A stretch of DNA of 28,777 nucleotides from a virus. The number at the start of each line of letters is the position of its first letter. The stretch's first letter is position 1. The notes beneath the pieces are model-generated. The model was given only the letters and a program-made list of their open reading frames with translations, was not told where the DNA came from and made no database searches. The stretch lies in IMG/VR virus record IMGVR_UViG_3300033153_003490, positions 1 through 28,777 of that record; one strand, 5' to 3'. Positions 1 through 11,559 of this stretch are shown one piece after another. The position numbers were made by a program, and so were the translations under genes.

Positions 1-159
1 CTATGTAACACCGGGTACTTGGGGGACGCCATCTTCGTCCCTACCTGGATACCCGCCAACGAGTACGAGGAGATTTTCAATGATAGTGGACATGGCAACA
101 AGCCCGCTTGGACAACTATCAGGGAGGCACTGGCGGAGGCCAGGAAAAGTAAAGCTTGA
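1..159 (+). CDS. C-terminal fragment of an unrecognised protein (cut by window edge)
   Basis: Frame 1 is open from the left edge to a TGA at 157-159 and reads as convincing protein (for example GYLGDAIFVPTWIPANEYEE, then a basic helical end EALAEARKSKA). Only 52 residues are visible, so no family can be named. It lies directly upstream of, and overlaps, the glycosyltransferase ORF on the same strand and so may belong to the same rightward operon. The frame looks more protein-like here than the overlapping frame 2, which bears on where the next gene starts. Confidence 0.5.
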   Translation, partial: LCNTGYLGDAIFVPTWIPANEYEEIFNDSGHGNKPAWTTIREALAEARKSKA

Positions 160-1060
160 AGTCCACAACGAGGTCAGGGTCTCCGAAAGCGTGGCCGTGC
201 TGATCCCGTGGATCGAGGAGGTGCCGTTCGACCCTGCCCCGTGGGTCATTCAGGGGTGGGAAAATGTCTGGTCAGCCAAGGACATCGACAAGGCCGGGTT
301 TGTACCCACCGTAAACCAGGCCATGGGATACATCCCCACTGAGTGGACCCTCATCTGGAACTCGGATGCCTGGCCTCAGTTCACCCAGCAAGATCTGGAG
401 CTAGCCCTGAAGGCGCTCCCCCCGGAGGTAGCCATAGCTGCCCCCATCGCGGAGCCCAGTGACAGGGCCGAGCAGATTACCGGGGAGCGCATCCCAGGTC
501 GCAGGTTCATGTACTGGAACGTCACGGACCTGGGGCCACTGGCCGTTAGCATGGGGCCCACCGCCACGAACGGCATCCCATACGCCAGCGTTCACGGGAC
601 TGCCTACGCCCCGCTGTACGCCGTGAGGACATGGTACTTCCGCAACGTCGGAGGGCTCAGCCCGCTGTATGGCCCCGGGTACTTCGATGACGCCCACTTC
701 TGGAGGCTGGCCCGCAGGATGGGGCGCGGTACGGTGGTGCTGCCGCAGCTGGAGTACCGTCACGAGGGGCGGAAGTCTTTCAAAGAGGTGTGGTCGGAGG
801 CGGATTTAGCAGCCCTGCAGGCGGAGAACCTTCATCGGTATCTCCTGTCCTGGGGCGCCATAGAATGTCCGCAGCGAGCCTTCGGGGCCCTTGAGAACGA
901 GATCTTAAAAGAAGTCTCCAAGCATCCTGTCCAAGCAGGCGATGCAAGTATTCTTTCGACCCTGGCGTCAACGGGTGGCGCATACCCCACAAGGTCAGTC
1001 GGAGAAGCACTGGGTCGTAGTCCTGGAGCACGAAAGAAAGCGAAGGCAGGCAAAGCTTGA
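80..1060 (+). CDS. GT2-like (GT-A fold) glycosyltransferase
   Basis: Probably transfers a sugar from a nucleotide-sugar donor; the acceptor is unknown. Three GT2 landmarks are visible: a first strand VAVLIPW (about residues 38-44), a DxD-like site in WNSDAWP (residues 93-99), and the late acidic motif YFDDAHFWRLARR (201-213) followed by YRHEGRKSF (226-234), matching the usual 'gyfeD-D...R...G' and 'H...S' positions. The C-terminus is basic (KKAKAGKA). The ATG at 80 has an ideal GAGGAG 7 nt upstream, but its first 37 codons overlap the preceding reading frame and look non-protein-like; GTG at 191, immediately before VAVLIPW, is a serious alternative start. The gene converges on the late operon across a 119-bp gap. 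Family call fairly firm; substrate unknown. Confidence 0.68.
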   Translation: MIVDMATSPLGQLSGRHWRRPGKVKLEVHNEVRVSESVAVLIPWIEEVPFDPAPWVIQGWENVWSAKDIDKAGFVPTVNQAMGYIPTEWTLIWNSDAWPQFTQQDLELALKALPPEVAIAAPIAEPSDRAEQITGERIPGRRFMYWNVTDLGPLAVSMGPTATNGIPYASVHGTAYAPLYAVRTWYFRNVGGLSPLYGPGYFDDAHFWRLARRMGRGTVVLPQLEYRHEGRKSFKEVWSEADLAALQAENLHRYLLSWGAIECPQRAFGALENEILKEVSKHPVQAGDASILSTLASTGGAYPTRSVGEALGRSPGARKKAKAGKA

Positions 1061-1086
1061 CCCCCCAGCGCAGCTCCTTCATGAAC

Positions 1087-1103
1087 CACACTTTGAAAGT
1101 GTG
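1087..1103. repeat. Dispersed palindrome copy 1 (CACAC-N7-GTGTG)
   Basis: CACACTTTGAAAGTGTG has perfect 8-bp arms around a central G. It is the only one of the six copies in an intergenic stretch, in the 119-bp gap between the convergent glycosyltransferase and giant internal-protein genes. No T-run follows on either strand, so it is not an ordinary terminator. Confidence 0.8.
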
Positions 1104-1179
1104 ACCACGCTTGGGGCACCCGGAACGCAGGAAGGCCTCGGAGAGGGTGCCGGGTATCAGGACGGTCAGGAAGTAGGAC

Positions 1180-4100
1180 TCACTGCCGAACGGACGCAGG
1201 CACGCTGCCGTCGATGACCAACGATGGATCTTTGCCGGCGGCCTCAAGAAGGATGGCCATCCACACCCTGTTTTGAGTCCAGAGCTTCGAGTCTCTGTCA
1301 TGGATCCACACCTCGATCATGGCCATGTCCTCGGGGCCCGGATTGGCCGGCAGCGCATCTACCATGGCGGTGGCCTTCAGCATGTCGACGGTGCCGAACC
1401 ACCTACCGAATGCAGCATCGTAGATACCATTTTTGCTGATTATTTTTGTGATCATTCCAGCAGCCCAGCCCGGGTCATTGAACATCTCACCGTTCTGCCA
1501 GATGCTGGCGACAAGAGCCTTGATGTCCTCGGTCTTCTGGGTCGCACTTCTGTCTGGGGCCCTGTCTCTCCAGTAGTTCTCCCACACATGCATGTAGTCC
1601 TGCTCGGCCATGTGCTGGGCATTCTTGATTGAGACCAGGGCCCCTGTCTTGTCGCCCTGGGCCCACTGGGTACGGGCCTCTGTCATTACCTGGTCAATGA
1701 AGTCTGGCTGGGTGTGGAGAATCTGAGCTGCCTCAGCCCTCTTGACGCTGCCGGCTATGCGCCCCAGCTGGGTGCTGTGCTGGCGCTGCAGCTCGTTCAT
1801 GAGGGCTGTGTGGGAGACACCGAACTCCTTCGCCACTGCCGGGCCCTTGTCAGCGTACATCAGGCCAGCCAGCCTGGCCATGCCAGCCGTCTCGCTGGCC
1901 GCCGTCTCCATCTGCTCCCTCGCCTCGCGCACCTCGTACTGCGAGATGCCCGGAGAGAAGCCAGCGGCGTGTGCTACCTCTTGGATCTTGCCCATCAGCC
2001 CAGGCTTGAGCAGGCTCTTTGGATTGCCCCTCGCATCCGTCGTGTATCTCCCCTGGCCCTGACCAGCACGGATAAGATTGCTCAGTGCAGTGGAACCGAT
2101 GGGCATGGCCTCGGTGATGGCAGTGCCGGGGCCAACGATGTCGTCGCCATGCTTGGTAACGGCCAGGGCGTCTACGCCCGTGGCGTTGAGCAGTCCAGCA
2201 CCTGCACCCAGGACTTTCCCTGAGATGCTGTCCTGGGGTATGCGGCCTGAACGCAGCTGGGCTCCAGGATCATGCAGCCTGAACGCAGCCTGCAGCTCGC
2301 CGGCCCTTCCTGGCTCCCTGTCCGAATAGACATCCAGCAGCTTGCCGGTCAGCTTCCCCATATTGATCACCGGGGCCGCGCCTGGCACCACGCTGGCTAT
2401 CCTTTCGGCCGTTCCCTCTGCCATGGGGTCGCCCTGGAGCGGGGCACCGATAGACAGCCTGTTGGCGAAGTTGACCCCGAGACGGCTGCTGGCGTCGAAC
2501 CTCCAGTCAGACTTCTTGTACTGCTCCAGCCATCCCCTGATCGTGTCGCTGTTCCTGGACAAGTCGGCCATGAACGGGACGGCATATGGGCCGCCCAGCG
2601 CTGCCATCATGGAGAAGAAGCGCATCTTAGCCTTGTTGTTGGCCAGGTTGTTGAACACGAACTCCAGCTGCATGCGGTTGAAGTCGTTGAACTGGAGCGC
2701 GGCCCTGGCGATGGAGCTGTACTGGCCAATCATGGGCACATTGTTGTGAGTGTAGGCGAACTGGATGATGTCGATGCCGTCCGTCATCCTGTCCTGCACC
2801 CAGCGCATCTCCCCGGGGATGCCCTCGGCCACTGCTTCCCTGATAGAGGCCAGCGGGTCAAGGCTGATGTGACCGACTATCTCGTCAGTGGGCTGCCTGC
2901 CAGGACTGAGCAGCTTCCTAGTCTTGCCCTTGCCTGGCGCCCGCAAAGCCTGCGGGTTGCTGCTCATCAGCTGAGTGGCTTCCCTGCCTGCCCGCTCCAC
3001 GTTCTTTTCGGCGTGGAAGATGATGTTGTCCTTCAGGGTAGTGGACAGCATTTTGCGATTCTTGTCCAGGTTCTGCCACACCCAGATATCAGCCCTTGGC
3101 CCGCGCATGCCGGCGGCCTCTGCCTGCTTGGCCAGGCCCTTGTACTGCTTCAGGGCGTACTTGGCCTTGAGGTACGAGGCACGCCCAGTCCACCAGACAG
3201 TCTGGCCCTCACTCATGTTGTACATCACAGCGCCGAGGTCAAAGAGGCCATCGAGTGACGAGCGCACGCCGCGTTTGACGGCGCCACCTACCTTGGGCAT
3301 GAACCCTTCAAGCATCTCGTTCGCAGTCTTGTCCAGCTTGACGTGGGTACCCAGCTTCTCGGACCTACCACTGGCCACCATCATGGCCTCGAACTCATCC
3401 ATGCTGGTGTCGAGTCCCATCCTCGACAGCGAGTGCTTGGCCTTGCGCCCGGCGCCCACGGGGGCACCGAGGGCGAACCACTCTGGCCCCAGCGAGGACG
3501 CCACGTTGATGGGCGATTGGGTCATATTGATGGCAGCAGTGGACGGGTTAAACCCGAGGAACATCTGGAAGGCTATGCGGCGCACGGATGCTGCCGCTTT
3601 GTCCACGATGCGCGGGTTGGCCGTCAGCATCTTGGGCGAGAAGAACAGCTTCGGCTTCGACAGCAGGCCGCGTATGAACTCGTCTTCGGCAGAGCGTCCC
3701 GGTGACAGCTGCAGGTCCATGACCCGATTGAGGTGTTCCTTCATCCACTTGGAGCCGCGGCCTCTGCCCTTGATGCTGTTCCGCAGCTGCTCCAGTGCGG
3801 GTATCACCTCGTCCAGGTAGCGGTAGCGGGCTACTTCGTGGATGAGCTGTGGCATCACCTCGTCTATGGGCTCTACGAACTTGGTCCACTCCTCGGGTAT
3901 GCCTGACCTGCGCTCCAGGAAGTCGGCCTTCACGTCGGTATGGCGGTTAAGCTTAGCCCAATCGGACACGGGCTCCGTCACGTCGTAGTCACGCACCCGG
4001 TTTAGACGATCCTGCAGGGCCTGTATCTCGCCACGCTTCACGGAGTCACGGGCGATGAACACCGGGTCCTTCTTGCCCGGGATGACTACGCTGTCCCCTA

Positions 4101-6618
4101 TCTTGGCTTTCTGAATCTCACCGATCTTCTCTGCTACCTTCTCGCGGATGTAGGCCTTGTCGTAGATGTGGCGCATGTAGAATGGATTGTGTTTGTCCGG
4201 TGCCATACGGGAGTGCTGGAACGCATCGTCAGTGATGGACTCCAGCTCGTCCACGGCCATCTTCACCAGAGGCTTGGCGCCTCGGTCCACTTCCTGCAGG
4301 AAGAATGGGTCAACTTCCTCCAGTCTCATCTCGCGCATGTACCTGAGGTACTGACGCTCCACCGGGTCTGGCACCAGCTCCTGGATGCGCTTCCAGCGTT
4401 TGCTGAGGTCTTCGGCAAACTGCATCTGCCTCAGGTCGAGGCGATCTATGAGCTTCGCCGTGTCGGAGCCCAGGCCACCCAGCTTGCCGACGAACCCACG
4501 CGCTACACTCTCGTTGGCCATGTGGTAGAGCGAGTACGTCATCGCCCCTCTGGCAAGAGATGGGTCGTTCCAGCCCCCGTAGTTGTTCACAAGCTGGTGC
4601 GTACCCGGGATGTCGGCTGCCCCAAGGATCCCTACCTGACCCGGCAGCCTGACCCAGTTGGGCTTGTTCGCGGCCACTGCCCCGGCCATGAAGATGGGAG
4701 CGCGTGATGGCAGCGGCTTGGCGCCTGCCTTGAGGGCATCGTCAATGACGCCCTTGGCTGCGCTGCGCCTGGCCCTCATCTCTCCCTTGGTGAACTTCGG
4801 CTGCATCGGCCACGACGGCTGCTCGGACACGCCCTTTCTGGCAATCTTCAGGGCTTCCTTCTTGTTGCCGGCAGCGAGATGGGCCAGTGCTTCCTTGGCC
4901 CTCTCAGCCGGTACGCCATGGTGGACCAGTTCGTCCTGCAGCCCGAACCAGTCGTCAGCTCGCATGTCTGGGCGAGTCTTCGGAATCCTGGTCTCAGCGA
5001 AGTCCACCTTCAACTTGCCTGTCAGCTTCTTGACTCCGAGCTTCCTCAGGGCGCCCGGGTCTCCAGCCCTGGCAGCTTCAGCCAGTGACTCCAGGTCTCC
5101 GACGCGCTTGGCTATCTCGCCTGGCATGGCCGCCCTCGTGGCCACGATGTCCTTGCCGTGCTTCAGCTGCACCACATACGGAACTATGCCACCGCCAGGA
5201 GGAGAGCCAGTCCTGAGCACAGGCATGATGGCGTCGGTGCCGTGAGCTAATGCCCGCTCGATGACTTCTCGCGGGGTCTTCGCACCGAGGCCACGGATGA
5301 GATTGATGGACTTCCTCATGCCTTCCATGATGGACGGCCGGAACAGGACACTGACCTGGGGATCTCCGAAGGTCTTCGTGCCGCCCCTGGTCACGACATC
5401 AACGTCTATGCCCTGCGCCCTGAGAGCGTCTATCGTGGAGGTCTCCACCGGATGCTTGAATGCTACGGTGCTGACATCGCCATTCTTGAGCCACTCGATC
5501 TCTTCGGGGTTGGCCAGGTCGCTCTCCGGCAGTTCGTTGTAGGCCCTCTTCTGGGATGCTTTGCGGGAGACGTTGACATCAGGGATTATGTCCTTGCGTC
5601 CGATCTGCACTGGTACGGGGGCCGCCAGGTCCAGGTTGTCCCGCAGCATCTCCATCTCGTGGGCGTCAACGTACTTTGCCAGCTTGGGGTTGGCCAGCGC
5701 CTCGCCGGCAGTGTCACCCAGGCCAGACATCCACCTGGCGAACAGAGCTGGGTCCGTGAACTTGCCGCCCCTACCGACGCGCTTGAGGGACGAGAACAGG
5801 TGACGGTACTTGGCCCCGTGCGCAATGCCCCGACCAACAGTAGCCGGTACGCTAGCGAAGCCGAGGGCTACATTCTTGGCAGCCCGCGGAGCACGAAGAT
5901 ATTCCCCCGGGAGGGGGTTCAGCACGTTGCCACCAACCTGGGCCATGATTGCAGCAGGCTCGCTGCCGCCGAGGGCCTTGGTCAGCTCGTACATATCCAT
6001 CAGGTCTTCAGCGCCAGGGGCCAGCTTGAGGATGCCCTGCTTGACCTTTTCTGCGAGGGCCTCGCTCATCGTGCTCGCCACACCTTTAATGTGTGGTGAC
6101 GTGAGAGCGTAGGGTGCCAGCTCACCAGCCTGCTGGATGGCGCCCCCGGCCATCTCGCCTCCCATGCGAACCGCGCCCTGCCAGAGTCCCTCGCCAGCAC
6201 CCTTTGCCTGCCCCAGGACCCCAGCCCCACCAGCCTGCGCTTCTATGCGCCTCTGCGACGGGCCCGAAACGGGGTAGGTGCCGGACTCAAGGGCGGACAG
6301 GGCTGGCAGCCTCTCGGCAAGGCCTCCAACGATAGGGGGCACCAGGCCGGCAGCCTGGGCGTAGGGCCGGGAGATGGCAGTCAGGCCCTGGTGGACCTGT
6401 TTGGCCCCGGTACCGAGACGAGACAGAAACCCGGGGCCTCCCGCTCCGGGCTCACCGGCCTCAAACGGGGAACCAACGAACTCGGCGGCTCGCTGGACTG
6501 GGCTAGGGGAGTAAAGGGACTGCTCGTGAATGGCGTCCCTGCGGCGTTCGTACTCTTCGGGGGAGATCGAATCCCGCAGGGCCCTGAGAGCTACGAGCTG
6601 TTGGGCCAAGGAGGACAT
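1180..6618 (-). CDS. Giant internal virion / ejection protein (1812 aa)
   Basis: Last gene of the leftward operon. Its size and place after two smaller internal-protein genes match the largest ejection proteins of podoviruses (T7 gp16 by analogy of position and size; no sequence homology is claimed). It is mainly helical and Ala/Lys/Arg-rich. Residues 8-30 (LVALRALRDSISPEEYERRR) resemble a short SHOCT-like helical motif. About residues 30-290 are Gly/Pro/Ala-rich. Around the middle is FLGFNPSTAAINMTQSPINV, then a long helical region with FNDFNRMQLEFVFNNLANN, typical of large phage proteins that carry polyvalent-protein-associated domains. I see no lysozyme, transglycosylase or protease motif. 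ATG at 6618 has AGGAGG just upstream, 8 bp after the previous stop. Virion role is inferred from context. Confidence 0.7.
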   Translation of the reverse strand: MSSLAQQLVALRALRDSISPEEYERRRDAIHEQSLYSPSPVQRAAEFVGSPFEAGEPGAGGPGFLSRLGTGAKQVHQGLTAISRPYAQAAGLVPPIVGGLAERLPALSALESGTYPVSGPSQRRIEAQAGGAGVLGQAKGAGEGLWQGAVRMGGEMAGGAIQQAGELAPYALTSPHIKGVASTMSEALAEKVKQGILKLAPGAEDLMDMYELTKALGGSEPAAIMAQVGGNVLNPLPGEYLRAPRAAKNVALGFASVPATVGRGIAHGAKYRHLFSSLKRVGRGGKFTDPALFARWMSGLGDTAGEALANPKLAKYVDAHEMEMLRDNLDLAAPVPVQIGRKDIIPDVNVSRKASQKRAYNELPESDLANPEEIEWLKNGDVSTVAFKHPVETSTIDALRAQGIDVDVVTRGGTKTFGDPQVSVLFRPSIMEGMRKSINLIRGLGAKTPREVIERALAHGTDAIMPVLRTGSPPGGGIVPYVVQLKHGKDIVATRAAMPGEIAKRVGDLESLAEAARAGDPGALRKLGVKKLTGKLKVDFAETRIPKTRPDMRADDWFGLQDELVHHGVPAERAKEALAHLAAGNKKEALKIARKGVSEQPSWPMQPKFTKGEMRARRSAAKGVIDDALKAGAKPLPSRAPIFMAGAVAANKPNWVRLPGQVGILGAADIPGTHQLVNNYGGWNDPSLARGAMTYSLYHMANESVARGFVGKLGGLGSDTAKLIDRLDLRQMQFAEDLSKRWKRIQELVPDPVERQYLRYMREMRLEEVDPFFLQEVDRGAKPLVKMAVDELESITDDAFQHSRMAPDKHNPFYMRHIYDKAYIREKVAEKIGEIQKAKIGDSVVIPGKKDPVFIARDSVKRGEIQALQDRLNRVRDYDVTEPVSDWAKLNRHTDVKADFLERRSGIPEEWTKFVEPIDEVMPQLIHEVARYRYLDEVIPALEQLRNSIKGRGRGSKWMKEHLNRVMDLQLSPGRSAEDEFIRGLLSKPKLFFSPKMLTANPRIVDKAAASVRRIAFQMFLGFNPSTAAINMTQSPINVASSLGPEWFALGAPVGAGRKAKHSLSRMGLDTSMDEFEAMMVASGRSEKLGTHVKLDKTANEMLEGFMPKVGGAVKRGVRSSLDGLFDLGAVMYNMSEGQTVWWTGRASYLKAKYALKQYKGLAKQAEAAGMRGPRADIWVWQNLDKNRKMLSTTLKDNIIFHAEKNVERAGREATQLMSSNPQALRAPGKGKTRKLLSPGRQPTDEIVGHISLDPLASIREAVAEGIPGEMRWVQDRMTDGIDIIQFAYTHNNVPMIGQYSSIARAALQFNDFNRMQLEFVFNNLANNKAKMRFFSMMAALGGPYAVPFMADLSRNSDTIRGWLEQYKKSDWRFDASSRLGVNFANRLSIGAPLQGDPMAEGTAERIASVVPGAAPVINMGKLTGKLLDVYSDREPGRAGELQAAFRLHDPGAQLRSGRIPQDSISGKVLGAGAGLLNATGVDALAVTKHGDDIVGPGTAITEAMPIGSTALSNLIRAGQGQGRYTTDARGNPKSLLKPGLMGKIQEVAHAAGFSPGISQYEVREAREQMETAASETAGMARLAGLMYADKGPAVAKEFGVSHTALMNELQRQHSTQLGRIAGSVKRAEAAQILHTQPDFIDQVMTEARTQWAQGDKTGALVSIKNAQHMAEQDYMHVWENYWRDRAPDRSATQKTEDIKALVASIWQNGEMFNDPGWAAGMITKIISKNGIYDAAFGRWFGTVDMLKATAMVDALPANPGPEDMAMIEVWIHDRDSKLWTQNRVWMAILLEAAGKDPSLVIDGSVPASVRQ
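6079..6095. repeat. Dispersed palindrome copy 2 (CACAC-N7-GTGTG)
   Basis: CACACCTTTAATGTGTG, within the giant internal-protein gene, where it is read as PHIKGV on the minus strand. The outer CACAC/GTGTG arms are perfect and extend one more C/G pair; the innermost pair diverges from the consensus. It is the weakest of the six copies. Confidence 0.6.
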
Positions 6619-6626
6619 TAGGCCTC

Positions 6627-7505
6627 CTACCTCTTCGGCAGGGCCTCGGTTGCTTTGCTGTACTTACCAGCGCCAGGCTCGCTGCCCTGGGTATCTTCTA
6701 CCTGCTCGTCGTCGGTCAGGTCAGCGCCGAAGTTGATGTTGAGACTCTGAGCAACGAGCTGGGCAATCACGAGGTCAAGCGGGTTACCGCTAGCCCTCAT
6801 ACCTGCCAGCTTCTCGCTCATGTCTCTGTTGAGCCTGGCCTGGTCTACGTGGACCAACATCTTGAAGTAGTCCTGGATCATAGACTCAGCGAACTGCTCA
6901 GCCTGCTGCTGCTGGGCGTCAGTCAGGCGCTCGTGGGTAACATCGAACCTGTGCTTGGATTCCTTGTGAGCCTTGGCCTGCGTAATGATCTCATCCGATG
7001 TCATAGAGGGAGTGCCACGCGGGGTATTGGCTACCTTCATAGCCCCTCCGATGTCCCCCGCTTCAGCGGTCCTCTCTATGCCAGCCTTGGCCGCATAGTC
7101 TTGCAGCGCCCTGGTACTCACCTCCTCCTGGCCCGGGAACCCGCTGAAGTCCATGCCTGCGGTGATGGGGGAACCACCGGCGAGCGCGCTAGCCGCTTCG
7201 GGGCCTTCGGCTATGGCTCCGCCGAGATGGGTGTTGATAACGTTCGCCGTGTCTCGTCCAGACTGCCACTTCTGGGTCTGCTGTCTGACCAGCTCATCAC
7301 GGGCAGCCTGCTCGTTCATGTCCAGCCTGCCCCGGCGTTCCTGGTTGAGCCTGGACATCATGGGGCCAATGTTCGTGCTGCCGCCAGCGTTGGCAGCCAG
7401 GGCCGCCAGCTGGGCAAGACCCATACTGAGTTGAGCCTGCTTGCGACGGCGCTTCAGCTCTTCGAGTTCGTAGATGCCAGGAAGCTCAGGCTGTTCGATG
7501 GGCAT
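6627..7505 (-). CDS. Putative internal virion protein (292 aa)
   Basis: Helical, Gln/Ala-rich protein with no recognised domain. It has an N-terminal basic stretch (ELKRRRKQAQ), coiled-coil-prone segments (DEIITQAKAHKES; LTDAQQQQAEQFAESMIQDY), and an acidic C-terminal part. It lies between two other likely ejection proteins, which suggests a core or injected protein. Start chosen at ATG 7505, 1 bp after the preceding stop and behind a GGGGGG/AAGG-like ribosome-binding stretch; an ORF reaching further upstream to 7595 overlaps the neighbour and adds a Trp/Pro-rich segment that does not look coding. The function is an inference from position and composition only. Confidence 0.6.
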   Translation of the reverse strand: MPIEQPELPGIYELEELKRRRKQAQLSMGLAQLAALAANAGGSTNIGPMMSRLNQERRGRLDMNEQAARDELVRQQTQKWQSGRDTANVINTHLGGAIAEGPEAASALAGGSPITAGMDFSGFPGQEEVSTRALQDYAAKAGIERTAEAGDIGGAMKVANTPRGTPSMTSDEIITQAKAHKESKHRFDVTHERLTDAQQQQAEQFAESMIQDYFKMLVHVDQARLNRDMSEKLAGMRASGNPLDLVIAQLVAQSLNINFGADLTDDEQVEDTQGSEPGAGKYSKATEALPKR

Positions 7506-7506
7506 G

Positions 7507-8385
7507 CTAACCCCCCTTACCGCCGCCGTACCCGAGGCCCTTGGCCATGCCACCGCCAGGTACGAACATGGAGGCGGCACCCAGGCCCATGCCAAGATAG
7601 TCCGCGAAACCCAGGTTTTTCTTCTGGGTGCTCTCAGTGTTCAGGTGGCTCACATCGTAGGGTGAGAAGATGTTCCTCATGGCGTCACCGCTACCAAGCT
7701 GCTGGGCAGCACCGCCGGCCAGTCCAAGCCTGGCAGCGTAGTTCGAGGCTCCGGCTCCGATGCGTGCAGCACCGAGCTGTGCGTTAGCCCCCATCTTGGC
7801 CGCGCCAAGACCACCCCTGCGGCCGATGTCAGCGACATCCGTCTGGCCGGCCAACTGAGCCTGGAGCCTCTTGTTGTCTATCCCCTGCTGACCACCCCAC
7901 AGCGTCCGCTGCTCGTTCTGGGCTGACTCGTCCGAGGCCTGAGCCCTGCCCATCTTGGCTTCGATGTCGGCTCTCTGCCCCGCGCTCAGATTCCGCCTGG
8001 TAGCAGAGTCCGCGAAGCTCTGCTGCTGGTTGGCCCAGTCGCCACGGTCTGCCTCGGTACCGGCTCCGAACATCTTCTGGATGAAAGAATCGTCCAGAGG
8101 GTCATCGGACAGGCCCTGAGTGTACTTGTTGTAGTTGCCGAAGCCTGCCCCGCCCTGCATGTAGTCGTCGTAGCCGACGCCGCCCCCTCCTCCGCCTCCG
8201 CCTCCACCGCCTCCTCCACCGAACATGGAGAAATCTCCCTGGGACCATTTATTGAGGGAGTCGAGACCACCGAGGGTGGCATTCTGGTACGGCTTTGCGA
8301 ACTTGTCTTTGTTCAGGCCGGACTGCGAAAAAAGGTCAGTAATCTTGGTGTCGAATTCGTTTGTCGTGGTGGTCGAACCGCCCAT
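7507..8385 (-). CDS. Putative internal virion / ejection protein with poly-Gly linker (292 aa)
   Basis: The N-terminal part (Thr/Asn-rich, then LFSQSGLNKDKFAKPY) leads into an uninterrupted run of 14 glycines (codons 8179-8220). A long Ala/Gly/Gln-rich helical region follows (residues about 110-245), then a short hydrophobic Gly-rich C-terminus (DYLGMGLGAASMFVPGGG) that could interact with membrane. Small Ala/Gly-rich helical proteins with amphipathic ends placed here are typical of podovirus core/ejection proteins. ATG at 8385 follows AGGAGG, 1 bp after the acetyltransferase stop. Specific function not recognisable from sequence alone. Confidence 0.6.
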   Translation of the reverse strand: MGGSTTTTNEFDTKITDLFSQSGLNKDKFAKPYQNATLGGLDSLNKWSQGDFSMFGGGGGGGGGGGGGGVGYDDYMQGGAGFGNYNKYTQGLSDDPLDDSFIQKMFGAGTEADRGDWANQQQSFADSATRRNLSAGQRADIEAKMGRAQASDESAQNEQRTLWGGQQGIDNKRLQAQLAGQTDVADIGRRGGLGAAKMGANAQLGAARIGAGASNYAARLGLAGGAAQQLGSGDAMRNIFSPYDVSHLNTESTQKKNLGFADYLGMGLGAASMFVPGGGMAKGLGYGGGKGG

Positions 8386-8386
8386 G

Positions 8387-8931
8387 TCAGCCTCCTAGCC
8401 ACTCGATGCTGGCTATGGCTTCAAGGTGGCGAATCCTCAGATTCTTCCAAAGCCCACCCAGCACGAGTGTATCAGAACGCCCCCCAGGCGTCAAAGTGTA
8501 CTCTTTGAGGCGGCCCCACTGCTCCAGGCCACACGAGATGGCCACCCGATGCCCCGGAGTGCCAGGCAGGGCGTAGGTGTAGAAGACCTCTATGCCCACG
8601 GAATCGCCCAGGATGGCCCCCACAGCTATGAGTGCGTTCTTGGCATTGTTCGACCCCCTGTGGTCAGGGTGTACCGAGATATGCAGACACGCCCTGCGGT
8701 GGGAGACATTGACCTGGGTTGCCAGGACCCCACCCGCATGTACCCCAGCGTCATTGGTCAGCTTGAAGTACTTCTGGTCCGGCTGTAGGGTCACACTTTG
8801 TAAGTGTGACCCGTAGAAAGCAGGGTTGCCGCCAAACAGCCGCTGGGCCCAAATACCCTCGAACCAACGAGAATCCTCCGGCTCCATGGAATCCATGTCC
8901 TCGATGGTAATATTACCGAGGCGGGCTATCT

Positions 8932-8935
<4 letters not shown>
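8387..8935 (-). CDS. GNAT-family N-acetyltransferase-like protein
   Basis: The C-terminal half matches the GNAT pattern: strand and motif A at [19 protein letters not shown] (about residues 84-102, the acetyl-CoA pyrophosphate-binding segment), then [32 protein letters not shown] (strand, an N..S-like position, and the usual 'k-lGF...G.lr' stretch), and a final [12 protein letters not shown] strand. The canonical RxxGxG/A is relaxed to RGSNNA. ATG at 8935 overlaps the stop of the collagen-like fibre gene as ATGA with a GGAG upstream, so it is translationally coupled to virion genes. It may acetylate a virion or host protein; the substrate is unknown. Palindrome copy 3 and a related inverted repeat lie inside it. 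Confidence 0.7.
8792..8808. repeat. Dispersed palindrome copy 3, longest arms
   Basis: CACACTTTGTAAGTGTG inside the acetyltransferase gene, read as SHLQSV. The complementarity continues outward to 8788-8812, giving perfect 11-bp arms (GGGTCACACTT / AAGTGTGACCC) around a 3-nt centre. It has the longest arms of the six copies. Confidence 0.8.

Positions 8936-11555
<2,620 letters not shown>

Positions 11556-11559
<4 letters not shown>

Noticed and set aside
1115-1151. GGCACCC / GGGTGCC inverted repeat as a terminator between convergent genes
   Set aside because: Only 7-bp arms around a 23-nt loop and no T-run on either strand.
942-1217. Plus-strand frame of 91 codons across the convergent junction
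   Set aside because: Overlaps the ends of both flanking genes, has no clear ribosome-binding site; its PHFESV peptide only reflects palindrome copy 1.
780-1301. Minus-strand frame continuing past the giant gene
   Set aside because: Lies antisense to the glycosyltransferase and overlaps the last part of the giant gene; composition is not protein-like.
1561-1595. CCACACATGCATG as another palindrome copy
   Set aside because: Lacks the GTGTG arm at the required spacing.
2272-3258. Long plus-strand open frame opposite the giant internal protein
   Set aside because: GC-rich antisense shadow with no recognisable domain, fully inside a well-supported minus-strand gene.
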